From Rhodoferax sp. (GTDB taxonomy: Bacteria; Pseudomonadota; Gammaproteobacteria; Burkholderiales; Burkholderiaceae_C), in the NCBI GenBank assembly GCA_030833685.1, contig JAURGS010000009.1:1-24762 (forward strand): 24,762 bases of DNA, given 5' to 3'. The notes beneath the pieces are model-generated. The model did not search any database. It saw only the letters and a list, made by a program, of their open reading frames with translations, and was not told the origin of the DNA. A program made the position numbers and the translations under genes. This document shows, in pieces, positions 1 to 7,871 of this stretch; position 1 is the first letter of the stretch, and every line of letters starts with the position of its first letter.

Positions 1-771
1 GATCGCTGCGCCGCGTAAATGTCCCGACTTCAAGGCTGCCGCCACGGCCTGAAGATCGACGATATGTCCGCGCGACGTGTTGATGAGCACCGCCCCGGCT
101 TTCATGGCCCCAATGCGCTGTGCGTTGAACAAGCCGCGGGTGCCGTCCACCAGAGGCACGTGCAAGGTGACCACATCAGAACGCGCGATCAGTTCGTCCA
201 GCGAAACCGACTCAAGCCCTGACTTTGCGTAGACGGGGGATTCCTTACCCAACAGTGCGTCAAAAGCCAGCACCCGCATGCCAAGGCTTTGCGCCATGCG
301 CGCAACCATCTGCCCGATTGAGCCAAAGCCAATAATGCCCAGCGTTTTGCCAGCGGTTTCCAGGCCGCTACCCAGACGCGTGCGCGGCCATGCACCGGCA
401 GCGACTTCGCCGCTGGACAGGTAAGCGCCGCGCAGCAGCATCATGCTCGTGCAGATAACGTATTCGGCCACGCTCAAAGCATTGGCGCCAGTGGCCGGGA
501 TGACTTGCATGCCCGCCGCTTCGCATGCGGGCACGTCGATGTTGTCCAGCCCGACACCCAGGCGCCCGACGACTTTGCATTGTGACAATGCCCGCACCAA
601 ATCCGCACGAACCTGGGTGCGGTTGCGAACGATGATCGCATCGGCTTTGCCAGCTTCTTTTAATAGGCGGGCAGCGTCGTCAACCAGCGTGGGGTCGTAC
701 ACGACGTCAAATTGCGCGCGCAACTGCTCTACCGCAGGCGCATCCATGAATTCGGAGATGACGATTCTCAT
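1..771 (-). CDS. D-isomer-specific 2-hydroxyacid dehydrogenase (3-phosphoglycerate dehydrogenase-like), 3' end cut by window edge
   Basis: The first 257 codons are present, starting MRIVISEFMD at 771 and running off the window at base 1. The family oxidises D-2-hydroxyacids with NAD+ in the cytoplasm. Visible marks are the N-terminal substrate-side motif VVGRLGVGLDNID, the stretch ATGANALSVAEYVI typical of the SerA-like branch, the Rossmann dinucleotide loop GFGSIG, and INTSRG carrying the catalytic arginine. The catalytic Glu and His lie in the missing part. No ACT domain can be judged because the C-terminus is outside the window. No good ribosome-binding site precedes the start; the next in-frame ATG is eight codons inside. 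The gene is divergent from the peptide-importer operon and may share its control region. The substrate is unknown: serine synthesis is possible, but the catabolic setting makes a dedicated hydroxyacid dehydrogenase (for example sulfolactate-type) equally possible. Confidence 0.9.
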   Translation of the reverse strand, partial: MRIVISEFMDAPAVEQLRAQFDVVYDPTLVDDAARLLKEAGKADAIIVRNRTQVRADLVRALSQCKVVGRLGVGLDNIDVPACEAAGMQVIPATGANALSVAEYVICTSMMLLRGAYLSSGEVAAGAWPRTRLGSGLETAGKTLGIIGFGSIGQMVARMAQSLGMRVLAFDALLGKESPVYAKSGLESVSLDELIARSDVVTLHVPLVDGTRGLFNAQRIGAMKAGAVLINTSRGHIVDLQAVAAALKSGHLRGAAI

Positions 772-975
772 GATGAAATACAGATGAAGGGTTTCGGATT
801 GATCGGCCCACCCAGCAGACTTGGCGCAGGGGTCACCGATGAGGCACGTCGCGTCAGCGGCACGGGCTAAAGGCGATTGGCCGATCGGCCTAGACAGCGG
901 CGGGCGGCGAATACTACCACCCCACCACTCCCTAGATTCGCCACCGCCCCGACAGCAAGCAGGTCGCCGCAGGGC

Positions 976-1011
976 GCGTGAAACTCACGCTGTTGCGCAT
1001 AAAACACGCAA
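976..1011. promoter_or_regulatory. Candidate upstream activating sites: two adjacent inverted repeats
   Basis: The first repeat is GCGTGA-AAC-TCACGC at 976-990 (perfect 6-base arms). The second is TTGCG-N9-CGCAA at 993-1011 (perfect 5-base arms). Their centres are about 145 and 126 bases upstream of the start site predicted from the sigma-54 promoter, the distance at which enhancer-binding proteins usually bind. Assignment to the activator encoded at 7868-8875 is inference. Confidence 0.45.
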
Positions 1012-1101
1012 ACTGGCTGCACACTTGGGACTTTTGCACGGGTTTCCCCCGCTAGCTGCGTCTTTTCTAAGGGTAAATACCAGTTCGCCGCGCTAAGTTT
1101 T

Positions 1102-1117
1102 TGGCATGCAATCTGCT
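1102..1117 (+). promoter_or_regulatory. Sigma-54 (-24/-12) promoter for the peptide-importer operon
   Basis: The sequence TGGCATG-CAAT-CTGCT has the invariant GG and GC exactly 10 bases apart and matches the consensus TGGCACG-N4-TTGCW at all but two of the defined positions. It predicts transcription from about 1128 and a leader of about 60 bases before the binding-protein ATG. A second copy with the same -24 and -12 elements lies at 8958-8973, and a sigma-54 activator is encoded in the same operon. Confidence 0.75.
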
Positions 1118-1187
1118 TGATGGCTGTGCCGCCCGCGGCCTGTCGCTTTCAGGCTGTGTTCGTTTTTTTACTGCTTCAAAGGTGCTT

Positions 1188-2723
1188 ATGAACAAATTGA
1201 ATCACTTTGGCTGGTTGTTGACGCCAGTGCTTGCTGTCTGCGCTTTTAGCGTTCAAGCTGCGGACATCCGCGTTGGTTTTGGCCTGGATGCGCTCACGCT
1301 GGACCCCGGCAACCACCGGTCACGTGAAACCGAAACCATCATTCGCAATATGTACGACGGTTTGCTCACACGTGACAGCAAAATGCAAGTGGTGCCCGAG
1401 TTGGTTAGCTCTTATAAGCAGACCAGCCCGACGACGTTTGAATTCAAGCTGCGTCAGGGCGTGAAGTTTCATTCGGGTGACGAGATGACGGCGGAAGACG
1501 TGAAGTTCACGTTCGATCGCCTGACACAGAAAGACATGCTCGGCGGTAAAACCAGCCCGCGCGCAGGCCTGCTGGGTCCAATGAAAGAGATCACCGCAGT
1601 TGACAAGTACACGGTTCGCATGACTTTGTCCTCCCCTTGGGCGATCCTGCCCTCGATGTTGCCTTTCCAGGAAGTGGTGTCCAAGGCCTTTGTCCAAAAG
1701 GTCGGCGATGCGGCGATGGCAACGCAGGCTAACGGCACTGGCCCCTTCAAACTGGTTGAGTGGCGCCGCGGTGACTCTGTGACCATGGAGCGTTTTGCTG
1801 GCTACTACGGGGGCTCGTCAGACATCCCACCAGTGGGCCCAGCAAAAGCGGACCGTGTCATTTTCAAAATCATTCCGGAGAACTCTTCACGCGTGGCAGC
1901 TTTGTTGGCGGGCGACGTGGACATTGCCACCGAGTTGCCCGCACACATGATGAAGCAGATTCAGGCCAGTGACAAGGCAGTGGTGATGAAAGTGCGTGGC
2001 ACACGATCGTTCTTTGTGTCATTGAATAACACCAAGCCGCCATTTGACAACCCGCTGGTGCGCCAAGCCGCCAACCATGCGCTGGACAAAAAGCTGCTGA
2101 TTGAGAAGATTCTTCTGGGCACAGCGACGCCAATCAATGGGGTGCTGTCGCCAGATGCGTTCGCATTTGACGCTTCGCTCAAGACCTATGACTACAACCC
2201 TGAGCAGGCCAAAAAGCTGCTTACCCAGGCGGGCTTTCCGAACGGCATTGATGTCACGCTTGACGTCGAAGGCTCTTTCGCTGAAATGGCTCAGGCGATT
2301 GGTTCTTTGTTGACCAAGGCAGGCATTCGCACCAAGGTGGTGGTGGGTGAAGGCACGGTACTTCGTGCCAAATGGCTGACCAAGGGCCAGGCCAAGACCG
2401 GTGACATGTGGATGACTTCCTGGGGCAATGGCTCACTTGACCCCGAGGATATTTTTGCGCCCACTCTAAAAACCAATGACCGCGGTAACTCTGCCGGATA
2501 TTCAAGCAGCGTGGTCGACGGTTTGCTCACATCAGCCAGCGTGGAGACCGATCCTGCCAAGCGCGCTGAAATGTTTGTCAAGGCGCAAAAGCAGGTCAAT
2601 GCAGACGCTCCATGGATCTTTCTGTGGGTGCCAGAGGACGTTTATGGCGTCTCCAAGCGCCTCAAGGGTTGGCAGCCCAGCGCAGACTCTCGCGTCAACC
2701 TGCATCGCGCCTATATTCAGTAA
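1188..2723 (+). CDS. ABC transporter periplasmic substrate-binding protein, family 5 (peptide/dipeptide type)
   Basis: A 511-residue protein that would capture a peptide-like ligand in the periplasm and hand it to the permeases encoded next. The start at 1188 gives a clean Sec signal peptide (MNKL, hydrophobic core LLTPVLAVCAF, cleavage after VQA near residue 24). The open frame extends upstream to 1101, but that would put the sigma-54 promoter inside the gene and bury the signal, so the later ATG is chosen. Family-5 features include ETIIRNMYDGLL, the segment VKFHSGDEMTAEDVKFTFDR, and NGTGPFKL. The length is normal for DppA/OppA-type proteins (about 500-540). It is the first gene of the operon and is followed by a strong hairpin before the permease gene. 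The ligand cannot be read from sequence; peptides, opines, nickel or amide-linked compounds are all carried by this family. Confidence 0.93.
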   Translation: MNKLNHFGWLLTPVLAVCAFSVQAADIRVGFGLDALTLDPGNHRSRETETIIRNMYDGLLTRDSKMQVVPELVSSYKQTSPTTFEFKLRQGVKFHSGDEMTAEDVKFTFDRLTQKDMLGGKTSPRAGLLGPMKEITAVDKYTVRMTLSSPWAILPSMLPFQEVVSKAFVQKVGDAAMATQANGTGPFKLVEWRRGDSVTMERFAGYYGGSSDIPPVGPAKADRVIFKIIPENSSRVAALLAGDVDIATELPAHMMKQIQASDKAVVMKVRGTRSFFVSLNNTKPPFDNPLVRQAANHALDKKLLIEKILLGTATPINGVLSPDAFAFDASLKTYDYNPEQAKKLLTQAGFPNGIDVTLDVEGSFAEMAQAIGSLLTKAGIRTKVVVGEGTVLRAKWLTKGQAKTGDMWMTSWGNGSLDPEDIFAPTLKTNDRGNSAGYSSSVVDGLLTSASVETDPAKRAEMFVKAQKQVNADAPWIFLWVPEDVYGVSKRLKGWQPSADSRVNLHRAYIQ

Positions 2724-2736
2724 GACAAACTGAAGC

Positions 2737-2774
2737 GGCCCGGTCAAGCGCCCTCGAAGGGCGCGCGCCGGGCC
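2737..2774 (+). other. Intercistronic hairpin after the binding-protein gene
   Basis: An inner stem GCGCCCT/AGGGCGC (2748-2754 with 2758-2764, 3-base loop) sits inside an outer stem GGCCCGG/CCGGGCC (2737-2743 with 2768-2774). No T-run follows, so it does not look like a full terminator. A stem like this commonly protects the upstream message from 3' exonucleases, leaving more binding protein than permease. Confidence 0.7.
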
Positions 2775-2803
2775 TGGGCTTGCCTGTGTGATCGGAGAGT
2801 TTT

Positions 2804-3811
2804 TTGAGCCTGGCCAAGTTTCTTGAGCGCCTGTTGCAACTGATACCCGTGATGCTGGGCGTGTCAGCCATCGTCTTTTTGATGATTCTGATCACGCCGG
2901 GTGATCCGGTTGACATCATGTTGGGCGAGCAGCAGGCCACGCCCGAGCAACGCGAAGCGCTGCGTAAAGACATGGGGCTCGATCAGCCTGCGGCGCAGCG
3001 CTTCGGGCATTTTTTGCGTAATGCGGCAACGGGCAATTTCGGCCACTCTTATTTTCATCGCCGGCCGGTCAGCGAGGTCATCCTGGAGCGCTTACCAGCC
3101 ACGATCGAGTTGACGCTGGCTGCCCTGGTGATTGCCCTGATGATCTCCATACCGCTGGGTGTTTTGGCAGCAGTGCGAAAAAACTCTTGGGTTGACCGAT
3201 CCGCCACCTTGGGCTCCTTGCTAGGCATTTCCATGCCCGGGTTCTGGTTCGGATTGCTGTTGATGCTGGTGTTCGGCGTCTGGATGCAGTGGCTGCCGAT
3301 TTCTGGACGCAGCGATATGGCTTCTCAGGTTCCGGTGGTCACCAGCTTTCTAACGGTTGATGCGCTGCTGGCACTCAACTTCAAGGTGTTTGCCTCTGCA
3401 CTGTCGCATTTGGCATTGCCGGCCATAACGTTAGGCCTGCCCATGGCCGCTGTTTTGACCCGGGTGACGCGAACCTCAATGTTGGAGGTCTTGCGTCAGG
3501 ACTATGTGACTTTTGCCGAGGCCAAGGGCTTAAGCCCGAGGCGAGTGCTATTTACCCACGCGCTGCGCAATGCCTTGATTCCTACCGTGACCATGGCGGC
3601 CCTTGAGGTGGGTTCGTTGTTGGGCGGCAGCATGATTGTGGAGACCATCTTTGGCTGGCCGGGCCTGGGCCGTGTGGTGGTGGAGAGCATTTTTACGCGC
3701 AATTACCCCATGATTCAGGCCGCGATTTTGTTGTATGCCTTGACTTATGTGCTGATTAACTTCCTGGCTGATTTGCTCTACACCGTGCTTAACCCGAGGG
3801 TGACTTTGTGA
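2804..3811 (+). CDS. ABC transporter permease, DppB/OppB type
   Basis: A 335-residue inner-membrane permease, one half of the membrane channel of the peptide-type importer. The start is TTG at 2804, preceded by GGAG at 2794-2797 with 6-base spacing, and the N-terminus LAKFLERLLQLIPVMLGVSAIVFLM matches the usual DppB beginning (first membrane helix). About six hydrophobic helices are visible. The cytoplasmic EAA loop that docks on the ATPase reads EAKGLSPRRVLFTHALRNAL near residues 237-256. The length is normal for the family. The stop overlaps the next gene by four bases (GTGA), indicating translational coupling with the second permease. Confidence 0.95.
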   Translation: MSLAKFLERLLQLIPVMLGVSAIVFLMILITPGDPVDIMLGEQQATPEQREALRKDMGLDQPAAQRFGHFLRNAATGNFGHSYFHRRPVSEVILERLPATIELTLAALVIALMISIPLGVLAAVRKNSWVDRSATLGSLLGISMPGFWFGLLLMLVFGVWMQWLPISGRSDMASQVPVVTSFLTVDALLALNFKVFASALSHLALPAITLGLPMAAVLTRVTRTSMLEVLRQDYVTFAEAKGLSPRRVLFTHALRNALIPTVTMAALEVGSLLGGSMIVETIFGWPGLGRVVVESIFTRNYPMIQAAILLYALTYVLINFLADLLYTVLNPRVTL

Positions 3812-4719
3812 CCTCGATCCCGGCCGCAGCGTCCCTGGTGACGGACGCAACACAGCCGGCCCAGTCGCCCCTTCGGCTGAGCTGGCAGCGCTTCAAGAGC
3901 AACCGCTTTGCGATGGGCGCCAGCATGGTGGTGGTCTTGTTCATTTTGATGGCCATCTTTGCGCCTTGGCTTGCGCCCCATGACCCAAATGAAACCGATT
4001 TGCTTCGGCGCTTGCAGGTTCCCGTTTGGATGCAAGGTGGCGAGTGGTCTTATCCACTGGGGTGCGACGCCCTGGGCCGCGACTTGTTGTCGCGCATCAT
4101 TTACGGCTCAAGGGTTTCGATCTTTATCGGCGCAACAGTGATTTTTGTGGCTACCGCCATAGGGGTTGTAGCCGGCTTGCTGGCCGGTTATCTGCGCGGT
4201 TGGGTCGATGCGGTGATCTCTCGCCTGGTGGACATCCTGTTGGCTTTTCCCTACCTGCTGTTCGCAATTGGGCTAATGGCCACCATGGGGCCGGGCCTGC
4301 AAAATATTATTCTTGCCCTGGCCTACAAGGAGTGGGTGATTCCGTGCCGGCTGGTGCGTGGTGAAACGATGGCACTGCGTGAAGTGGAGTACGTTGAGGC
4401 AGCGCGAGCCGTGGGCGCCTCGTCGTTTTACATCATGGCCAGGGAAATCCTTCCCAACATCCTGTCATCGGTGATCGTCGTCTCGACTCTGCGTATTGCC
4501 CATGTGATTATTCTGGAAGCCAGCCTGTCGTTCCTGGGCATCGGTGTTCAGCCACCTACCGCCTCTTGGGGGTCCCTGGTGGCTGATGGCCGTGCGTTTA
4601 TTTGGGACGGCTGGTGGGTCTCAACTTTTTCGGGCTTTGCGATTTTGATGCTGGTGTTGGCCATCAACGTCAGCAGCCAGGGCTTGCGTGACGCGTTCGA
4701 TCCGCGTTTGCGGGATTAG
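3808..4719 (+). CDS. ABC transporter permease, DppC/OppC type
   Basis: A 303-residue inner-membrane permease that pairs with the product of the preceding gene. The GTG start overlaps that gene's TGA in the 4-base GTGA. The N-terminus has the OppC_N-like pattern (SWQRFKSNRFAMGASMVVVLFILMAIFAPWLAPHDPNE), here one helix followed by a periplasmic loop, and SYPLGCDALGRDLLSRIIYG is the familiar DppC signature preceding the transport domain. The EAA loop is EAARAVGASSFYIMAREILP. The C-terminus LRDAFDPRLRD is typical. It sits eight bases before the first ATPase gene. Confidence 0.95.
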   Translation: MTSIPAAASLVTDATQPAQSPLRLSWQRFKSNRFAMGASMVVVLFILMAIFAPWLAPHDPNETDLLRRLQVPVWMQGGEWSYPLGCDALGRDLLSRIIYGSRVSIFIGATVIFVATAIGVVAGLLAGYLRGWVDAVISRLVDILLAFPYLLFAIGLMATMGPGLQNIILALAYKEWVIPCRLVRGETMALREVEYVEAARAVGASSFYIMAREILPNILSSVIVVSTLRIAHVIILEASLSFLGIGVQPPTASWGSLVADGRAFIWDGWWVSTFSGFAILMLVLAINVSSQGLRDAFDPRLRD

Positions 4720-4727
4720 ACGGGGCC

Positions 4728-5762
4728 ATGCAAGTGAGCCAGCCAGCCAGCGCGACTGAACGCCAACAACCGATACTGAGTATTCGGGGGCTTTGTACAG
4801 AATTTGCCACCCCCGCTGGCGTATTGCGCGCGGTGCAAGACCTCAGTCTTGATGTGATGCCCGGCGAGTGTGTGGGCATCGTCGGCGAGTCCGGCTCAGG
4901 CAAGAGCGTAAGCTTTGCCAGCGTGATGGGTTTGATCAAGCCGCCAGGACGCGTTGCAGCTGGAGAAATTGTGTTCGCCGGCATGGACCTGCGCAAGCTC
5001 AGTACGCAGGACATGCGGGCGGTGCGCGGCAAGCGCATGGCCATGACGATGCAGGATGCGCTCACTGCCCTGAATCCGTCAATGACGGTGGAGCAGCAGT
5101 TGCTCGAGGTGATTCTGGCCCATGACGAGGACATTGTTCAAAGCGCTCGCTGGGGTAAGAACGCCAAAGCCTACAAGCGCGCGGTCGAAATGCTGGAGCT
5201 GGTTGGCATTCCCTCGGCGGCCAAACGCCTGCGCGACTATCCGCATCAGTTTTCAGGCGGCATGCGCCAACGCATCATGATTGCTATTGCACTGGCCTGC
5301 AAACCCGACCTGTTGATTGCCGATGAGCCTACCACCGCGTTAGACGTGACGATTCAGGCCCAGGTGCTCGAGCTTATTGGTTCGCTGCGGCGAGAGTTGG
5401 GCATGAGCATGGTGCTCATCACCCATGACTTGAGCGTTGTGGCCGAGCAATGCGACCGCGTTGTGGTGATGTACGCCGGGCAGGTGGTCGAAAGCGGGCC
5501 CACCTCAGAGATCATCGGCCAAGCGCTTCATCCCTATACCCGCGGCTTGCTGGCTGCGACTCCTCGGGTTGAGGACCTGGCGATGCCGGTTCGGCCGATT
5601 GCGGGAACAGTTCCCAGCCTCATTAATTTTCCGAGGCAGTGTCATTTTTATTCACGGTGTCAGCAACGCGCAGACGCTTGCCTGTCCGAGATTGCCTTGT
5701 CTGAGCCGGATGTTTGGCGTCAGGTTCGCTGTATTCGGTCTGAAAAAGAGCGGTGCGCATGA
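4728..5762 (+). CDS. ABC transporter ATP-binding protein, OppD/DppD type
   Basis: A 344-residue cytoplasmic ATPase, one of the two motor subunits of the peptide-type importer. Visible motifs are the Walker A loop GESGSGKS (residues 53-60), Q-loop glutamine 109, signature FSGGM (175-179), Walker B LLIADE with Glu200, and the switch histidine in ITHD. The C-terminal oligopeptide-HPY region, with its spaced cysteines (CHFYSRC and downstream Cys), marks the OppD/OppF subfamily. The ATG at 4728 has only a weak GGGG ribosome-binding site and likely depends on coupling to the preceding gene. The stop codon overlaps the next start (ATGA). Confidence 0.95.
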   Translation: MQVSQPASATERQQPILSIRGLCTEFATPAGVLRAVQDLSLDVMPGECVGIVGESGSGKSVSFASVMGLIKPPGRVAAGEIVFAGMDLRKLSTQDMRAVRGKRMAMTMQDALTALNPSMTVEQQLLEVILAHDEDIVQSARWGKNAKAYKRAVEMLELVGIPSAAKRLRDYPHQFSGGMRQRIMIAIALACKPDLLIADEPTTALDVTIQAQVLELIGSLRRELGMSMVLITHDLSVVAEQCDRVVVMYAGQVVESGPTSEIIGQALHPYTRGLLAATPRVEDLAMPVRPIAGTVPSLINFPRQCHFYSRCQQRADACLSEIALSEPDVWRQVRCIRSEKERCA

Positions 5763-6757
5763 CAGGCAACCTTCTCGAAGTCCATAACTTGGTCAAGCAT
5801 TTCGAGCGCCCGCGTAGCCTGGCGCGGCGGCTGCTTGGCGAGCCACGCAGTGTGGTGCACGCGCTCAACGGCGTCAGCCTTTTTGTCAGGCGCGGCGAAA
5901 CCTTGGGCTTGATCGGTGAGTCCGGGTGTGGCAAATCAACTTTGGGCCGTGCGATCTTGCGTCTGGTCGAGCCCAGCAGCGGCAAGACTGTTTTCGATGG
6001 TGTTGACCTGTCGCAAATCAGTCCGGCAGAGATGATGCGCATGCGCGCACGGCTGCAGATTGTTTTTCAAGACCCGTATGCCTCACTCAACCCACGCAAG
6101 TCCATCCGTGAGATTGTCTCCTTGCCCCTGAAGCTGCACGGTGATGGCAGCGATGGCGAGAACCGCAAGCAGGTTGAAAACATCTTGCTGCGCGTGGGCT
6201 TTCGCGATGACCAGTTTGACCTGTATCCGCACCAGTTCTCCGGAGGGCAGCGTCAGCGCATCGGCATCGCCCGTGCTCTGGTGTCGCACCCGCAGCTGGT
6301 CATTTGCGATGAGCCCGTCTCCGCGCTGGATGTGTCGATCAAAGCGCAGATCATCGAGTTGCTCGCTGAGCTCAAGGCGGAGTTCGGGCTGACCTACATC
6401 TTTGTTTCGCACGACATCGCAACTGTCGGCCACTTGGCGGACCGAATTGCGGTGATGTACATGGGCGAGATCGTCGAAATCGGCTCCACCCACGACATCA
6501 TCAATCATCCGCAGCACCCTTACACCAAGGCCTTGTTGTCGGCCGTGCCGCGTTTGGTTGCTGGCGCCCGGCAGGCGCGACAAGTGCTCGCAGGCGACCT
6601 GCCTTCGCCCCTGGCGCCGCCGACTGGGTGCAAATTTCATACCCGCTGCCCCAAGGCCGAGCCCAGCTGTGTAGGGACAACACAACAGCTGAAACCAGTT
6701 TTGTCTGGGCTTAGCCAGTGGGTGGCTTGCTCGCTCAGCGAAGGCGCCCATGTTTGA
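5759..6757 (+). CDS. ABC transporter ATP-binding protein, OppF/DppF type
   Basis: A 332-residue second ATPase of the peptide-type importer. I chose the ATG at 5759, which overlaps the previous stop as ATGA and has GAG-rich sequence at a suitable distance; a GTG at 5753 is also in frame and would add two residues. Motifs are Walker A GESGCGKS (53-60), Q-loop Gln104, signature FSGGQ (160-164), Walker B LVICDE (Asp184, Glu185) and VSHD. The C-terminal region CKFHTRCPKAEPSC is the HPY segment found in OppF. The gene overlaps the following amidase gene by eight bases, so all five transport genes and the amidase form one coupled transcript. Confidence 0.95.
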   Translation: MTGNLLEVHNLVKHFERPRSLARRLLGEPRSVVHALNGVSLFVRRGETLGLIGESGCGKSTLGRAILRLVEPSSGKTVFDGVDLSQISPAEMMRMRARLQIVFQDPYASLNPRKSIREIVSLPLKLHGDGSDGENRKQVENILLRVGFRDDQFDLYPHQFSGGQRQRIGIARALVSHPQLVICDEPVSALDVSIKAQIIELLAELKAEFGLTYIFVSHDIATVGHLADRIAVMYMGEIVEIGSTHDIINHPQHPYTKALLSAVPRLVAGARQARQVLAGDLPSPLAPPTGCKFHTRCPKAEPSCVGTTQQLKPVLSGLSQWVACSLSEGAHV

Positions 6758-7871
6758 AAACCTGCACACGGTCAATCTGGATGGCACGCCTTACCAACGA
6801 GGATTGCAACAGGCAAAACGTTTGCCGCAGCTCGTGCCGCAAGTGCGCGCCGCGGTCGCTGGCAGGCTTGTTGGTATGAGGGGCGCGCTTTCCAGCCCGC
6901 GCTTGGCGCGCTATCTGGCACAGCAACAAGCATTTTTGGAAGCACACGACCCTGATGGGTTTGAGGAGTCGCTAGGCCTGGCGCAGGGGTTTTCTGTTTC
7001 GCATCCAGAGATTCTGGCTTACTTACACGCCAACGTGCTTCAGGACATGATGCAGCCAGCTGAGCCAGACGTTGATGGCTGCACGAGTTGGGCCAGACGC
7101 CAGGCGAGTGGCGGTTGTTTGGTGGTCAAAAATCGTGATTACCGGGGCGAACACGGCGTGTTGCAGCAGGTGTTTTTGCACCAGGGAAGCGGTTTGGAGG
7201 CCGGCGCGCTGCTGTGCGTGGGCAGCCTGGGCAGCCCTGGGGCGTTTTCAAGCGGTATGAACGCACAGGGCTTGGCGGTGGTCGATACCCAGATTGGCAC
7301 GCATGAACATGGCGTGGGCTGGCTGCGCTATTTCTTGATGACGGCGTTGCTGCGCAAGTGCGCAACGGTCTCCTCGGCGCTGTCGATGATCGCCGCGGCC
7401 CCTCACGCCGGCGGGGGCACCCTGGTTTTAGGTGATGCCAGCGGGCAATGCGCTAGTGTCGAGCTAAGCCATGCCCGCGTCAGCGAGGTGACGCGCTCTG
7501 CGTGTTTTGTAGCCAGAACCAATCATTTTTTGCAGCCGGAACTGGCCGCCAAGATGACAAAAAAAGCCGATGACTTGAGCGCCTCTTCGGCGGCACGTCT
7601 GGCCCAGGTCGAGGACAGCCTAAGCCGTGCCAATGGCGAGTTTGGTCTGGCCCAGGCCCAGGCCTTGATGAGCACGCACGAAACAGGCGCCAGCATTTGC
7701 TCGCACGCAGATGCCACAGACATGAGTCGCTCCAGAACCTTGTCTTGCGTGGTTTACGACACGGCAGAAAAGGTTTTGCACATGACCAGCGGCAACCCAT
7801 GTGATTCGATCTGGGGCAGTATTTCGCTTACGCAAGCGGTGTACCTGGCGCAGCAAAGCGCAAGCGTATGA
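6750..7871 (+). CDS. C45-type Ntn amidohydrolase / acyl-CoA:6-APA acyltransferase-like protein
   Basis: A 373-residue protein of the peptidase C45 / linear amide C-N hydrolase group. Members are made as precursors that cut themselves before a cysteine, which then acts as N-terminal nucleophile on amide bonds or in acyl transfer. The cleavage site is visible as DVDG|CTSW with the nucleophile at Cys111, giving a predicted subunit of about 110 residues and one of about 263. The downstream NRDY (residues 128-131) and the NAQGLAVVDTQIG segment are also typical. There is no signal peptide, so it should act in the cytoplasm on imported material. The start overlaps the ATPase gene by eight bases and the end overlaps the activator gene by four (ATGA). 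The true substrate is unknown; I infer a peptide-like or N-acylated compound brought in by the adjacent importer. Confidence 0.88.
   Translation: MFENLHTVNLDGTPYQRGLQQAKRLPQLVPQVRAAVAGRLVGMRGALSSPRLARYLAQQQAFLEAHDPDGFEESLGLAQGFSVSHPEILAYLHANVLQDMMQPAEPDVDGCTSWARRQASGGCLVVKNRDYRGEHGVLQQVFLHQGSGLEAGALLCVGSLGSPGAFSSGMNAQGLAVVDTQIGTHEHGVGWLRYFLMTALLRKCATVSSALSMIAAAPHAGGGTLVLGDASGQCASVELSHARVSEVTRSACFVARTNHFLQPELAAKMTKKADDLSASSAARLAQVEDSLSRANGEFGLAQAQALMSTHETGASICSHADATDMSRSRTLSCVVYDTAEKVLHMTSGNPCDSIWGSISLTQAVYLAQQSASV

Larger units (their letters stand above)
772..1187. other. Intergenic regulatory region between divergent genes, no gene
   Basis: This 416-base stretch separates the hydroxyacid dehydrogenase gene from the importer operon. 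It has an open frame at 821-1096, but that frame has no recognisable protein and no good ribosome-binding site. It contains a perfect 12-base palindrome (GGCCGATCGGCC, 879-890) with an extra GATCGGCC copy at 801-808. Further on are two adjacent inverted repeats at 976-990 and 993-1011, then a sigma-54 type promoter at 1102-1117. I saw no convincing sigma-70 promoter for the minus-strand gene. Confidence 0.8.

Noticed and set aside
821..1096. Possible 91-residue protein in the 416-base intergenic gap
   Set aside because: No good ribosome-binding site, composition typical of GC-rich noncoding sequence, and it overlaps the likely activator sites.
1101..1187. Longer N-terminus for the first binding protein
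   Set aside because: It would start at the -24 element of the sigma-54 promoter and bury the signal peptide; ATG at 1188 fits better.
4670..5134. Open frame of 154 codons on the minus strand
   Set aside because: It is antisense to the end of the DppC-type gene and the start of the OppD-type gene; low-complexity composition and no plausible start signals.
6083..6787. Open frame of 234 codons on the minus strand
   Set aside because: It lies antisense to the OppF-type ATPase gene, which has every expected motif; the antisense product shows no recognisable domain and is a codon-bias shadow.
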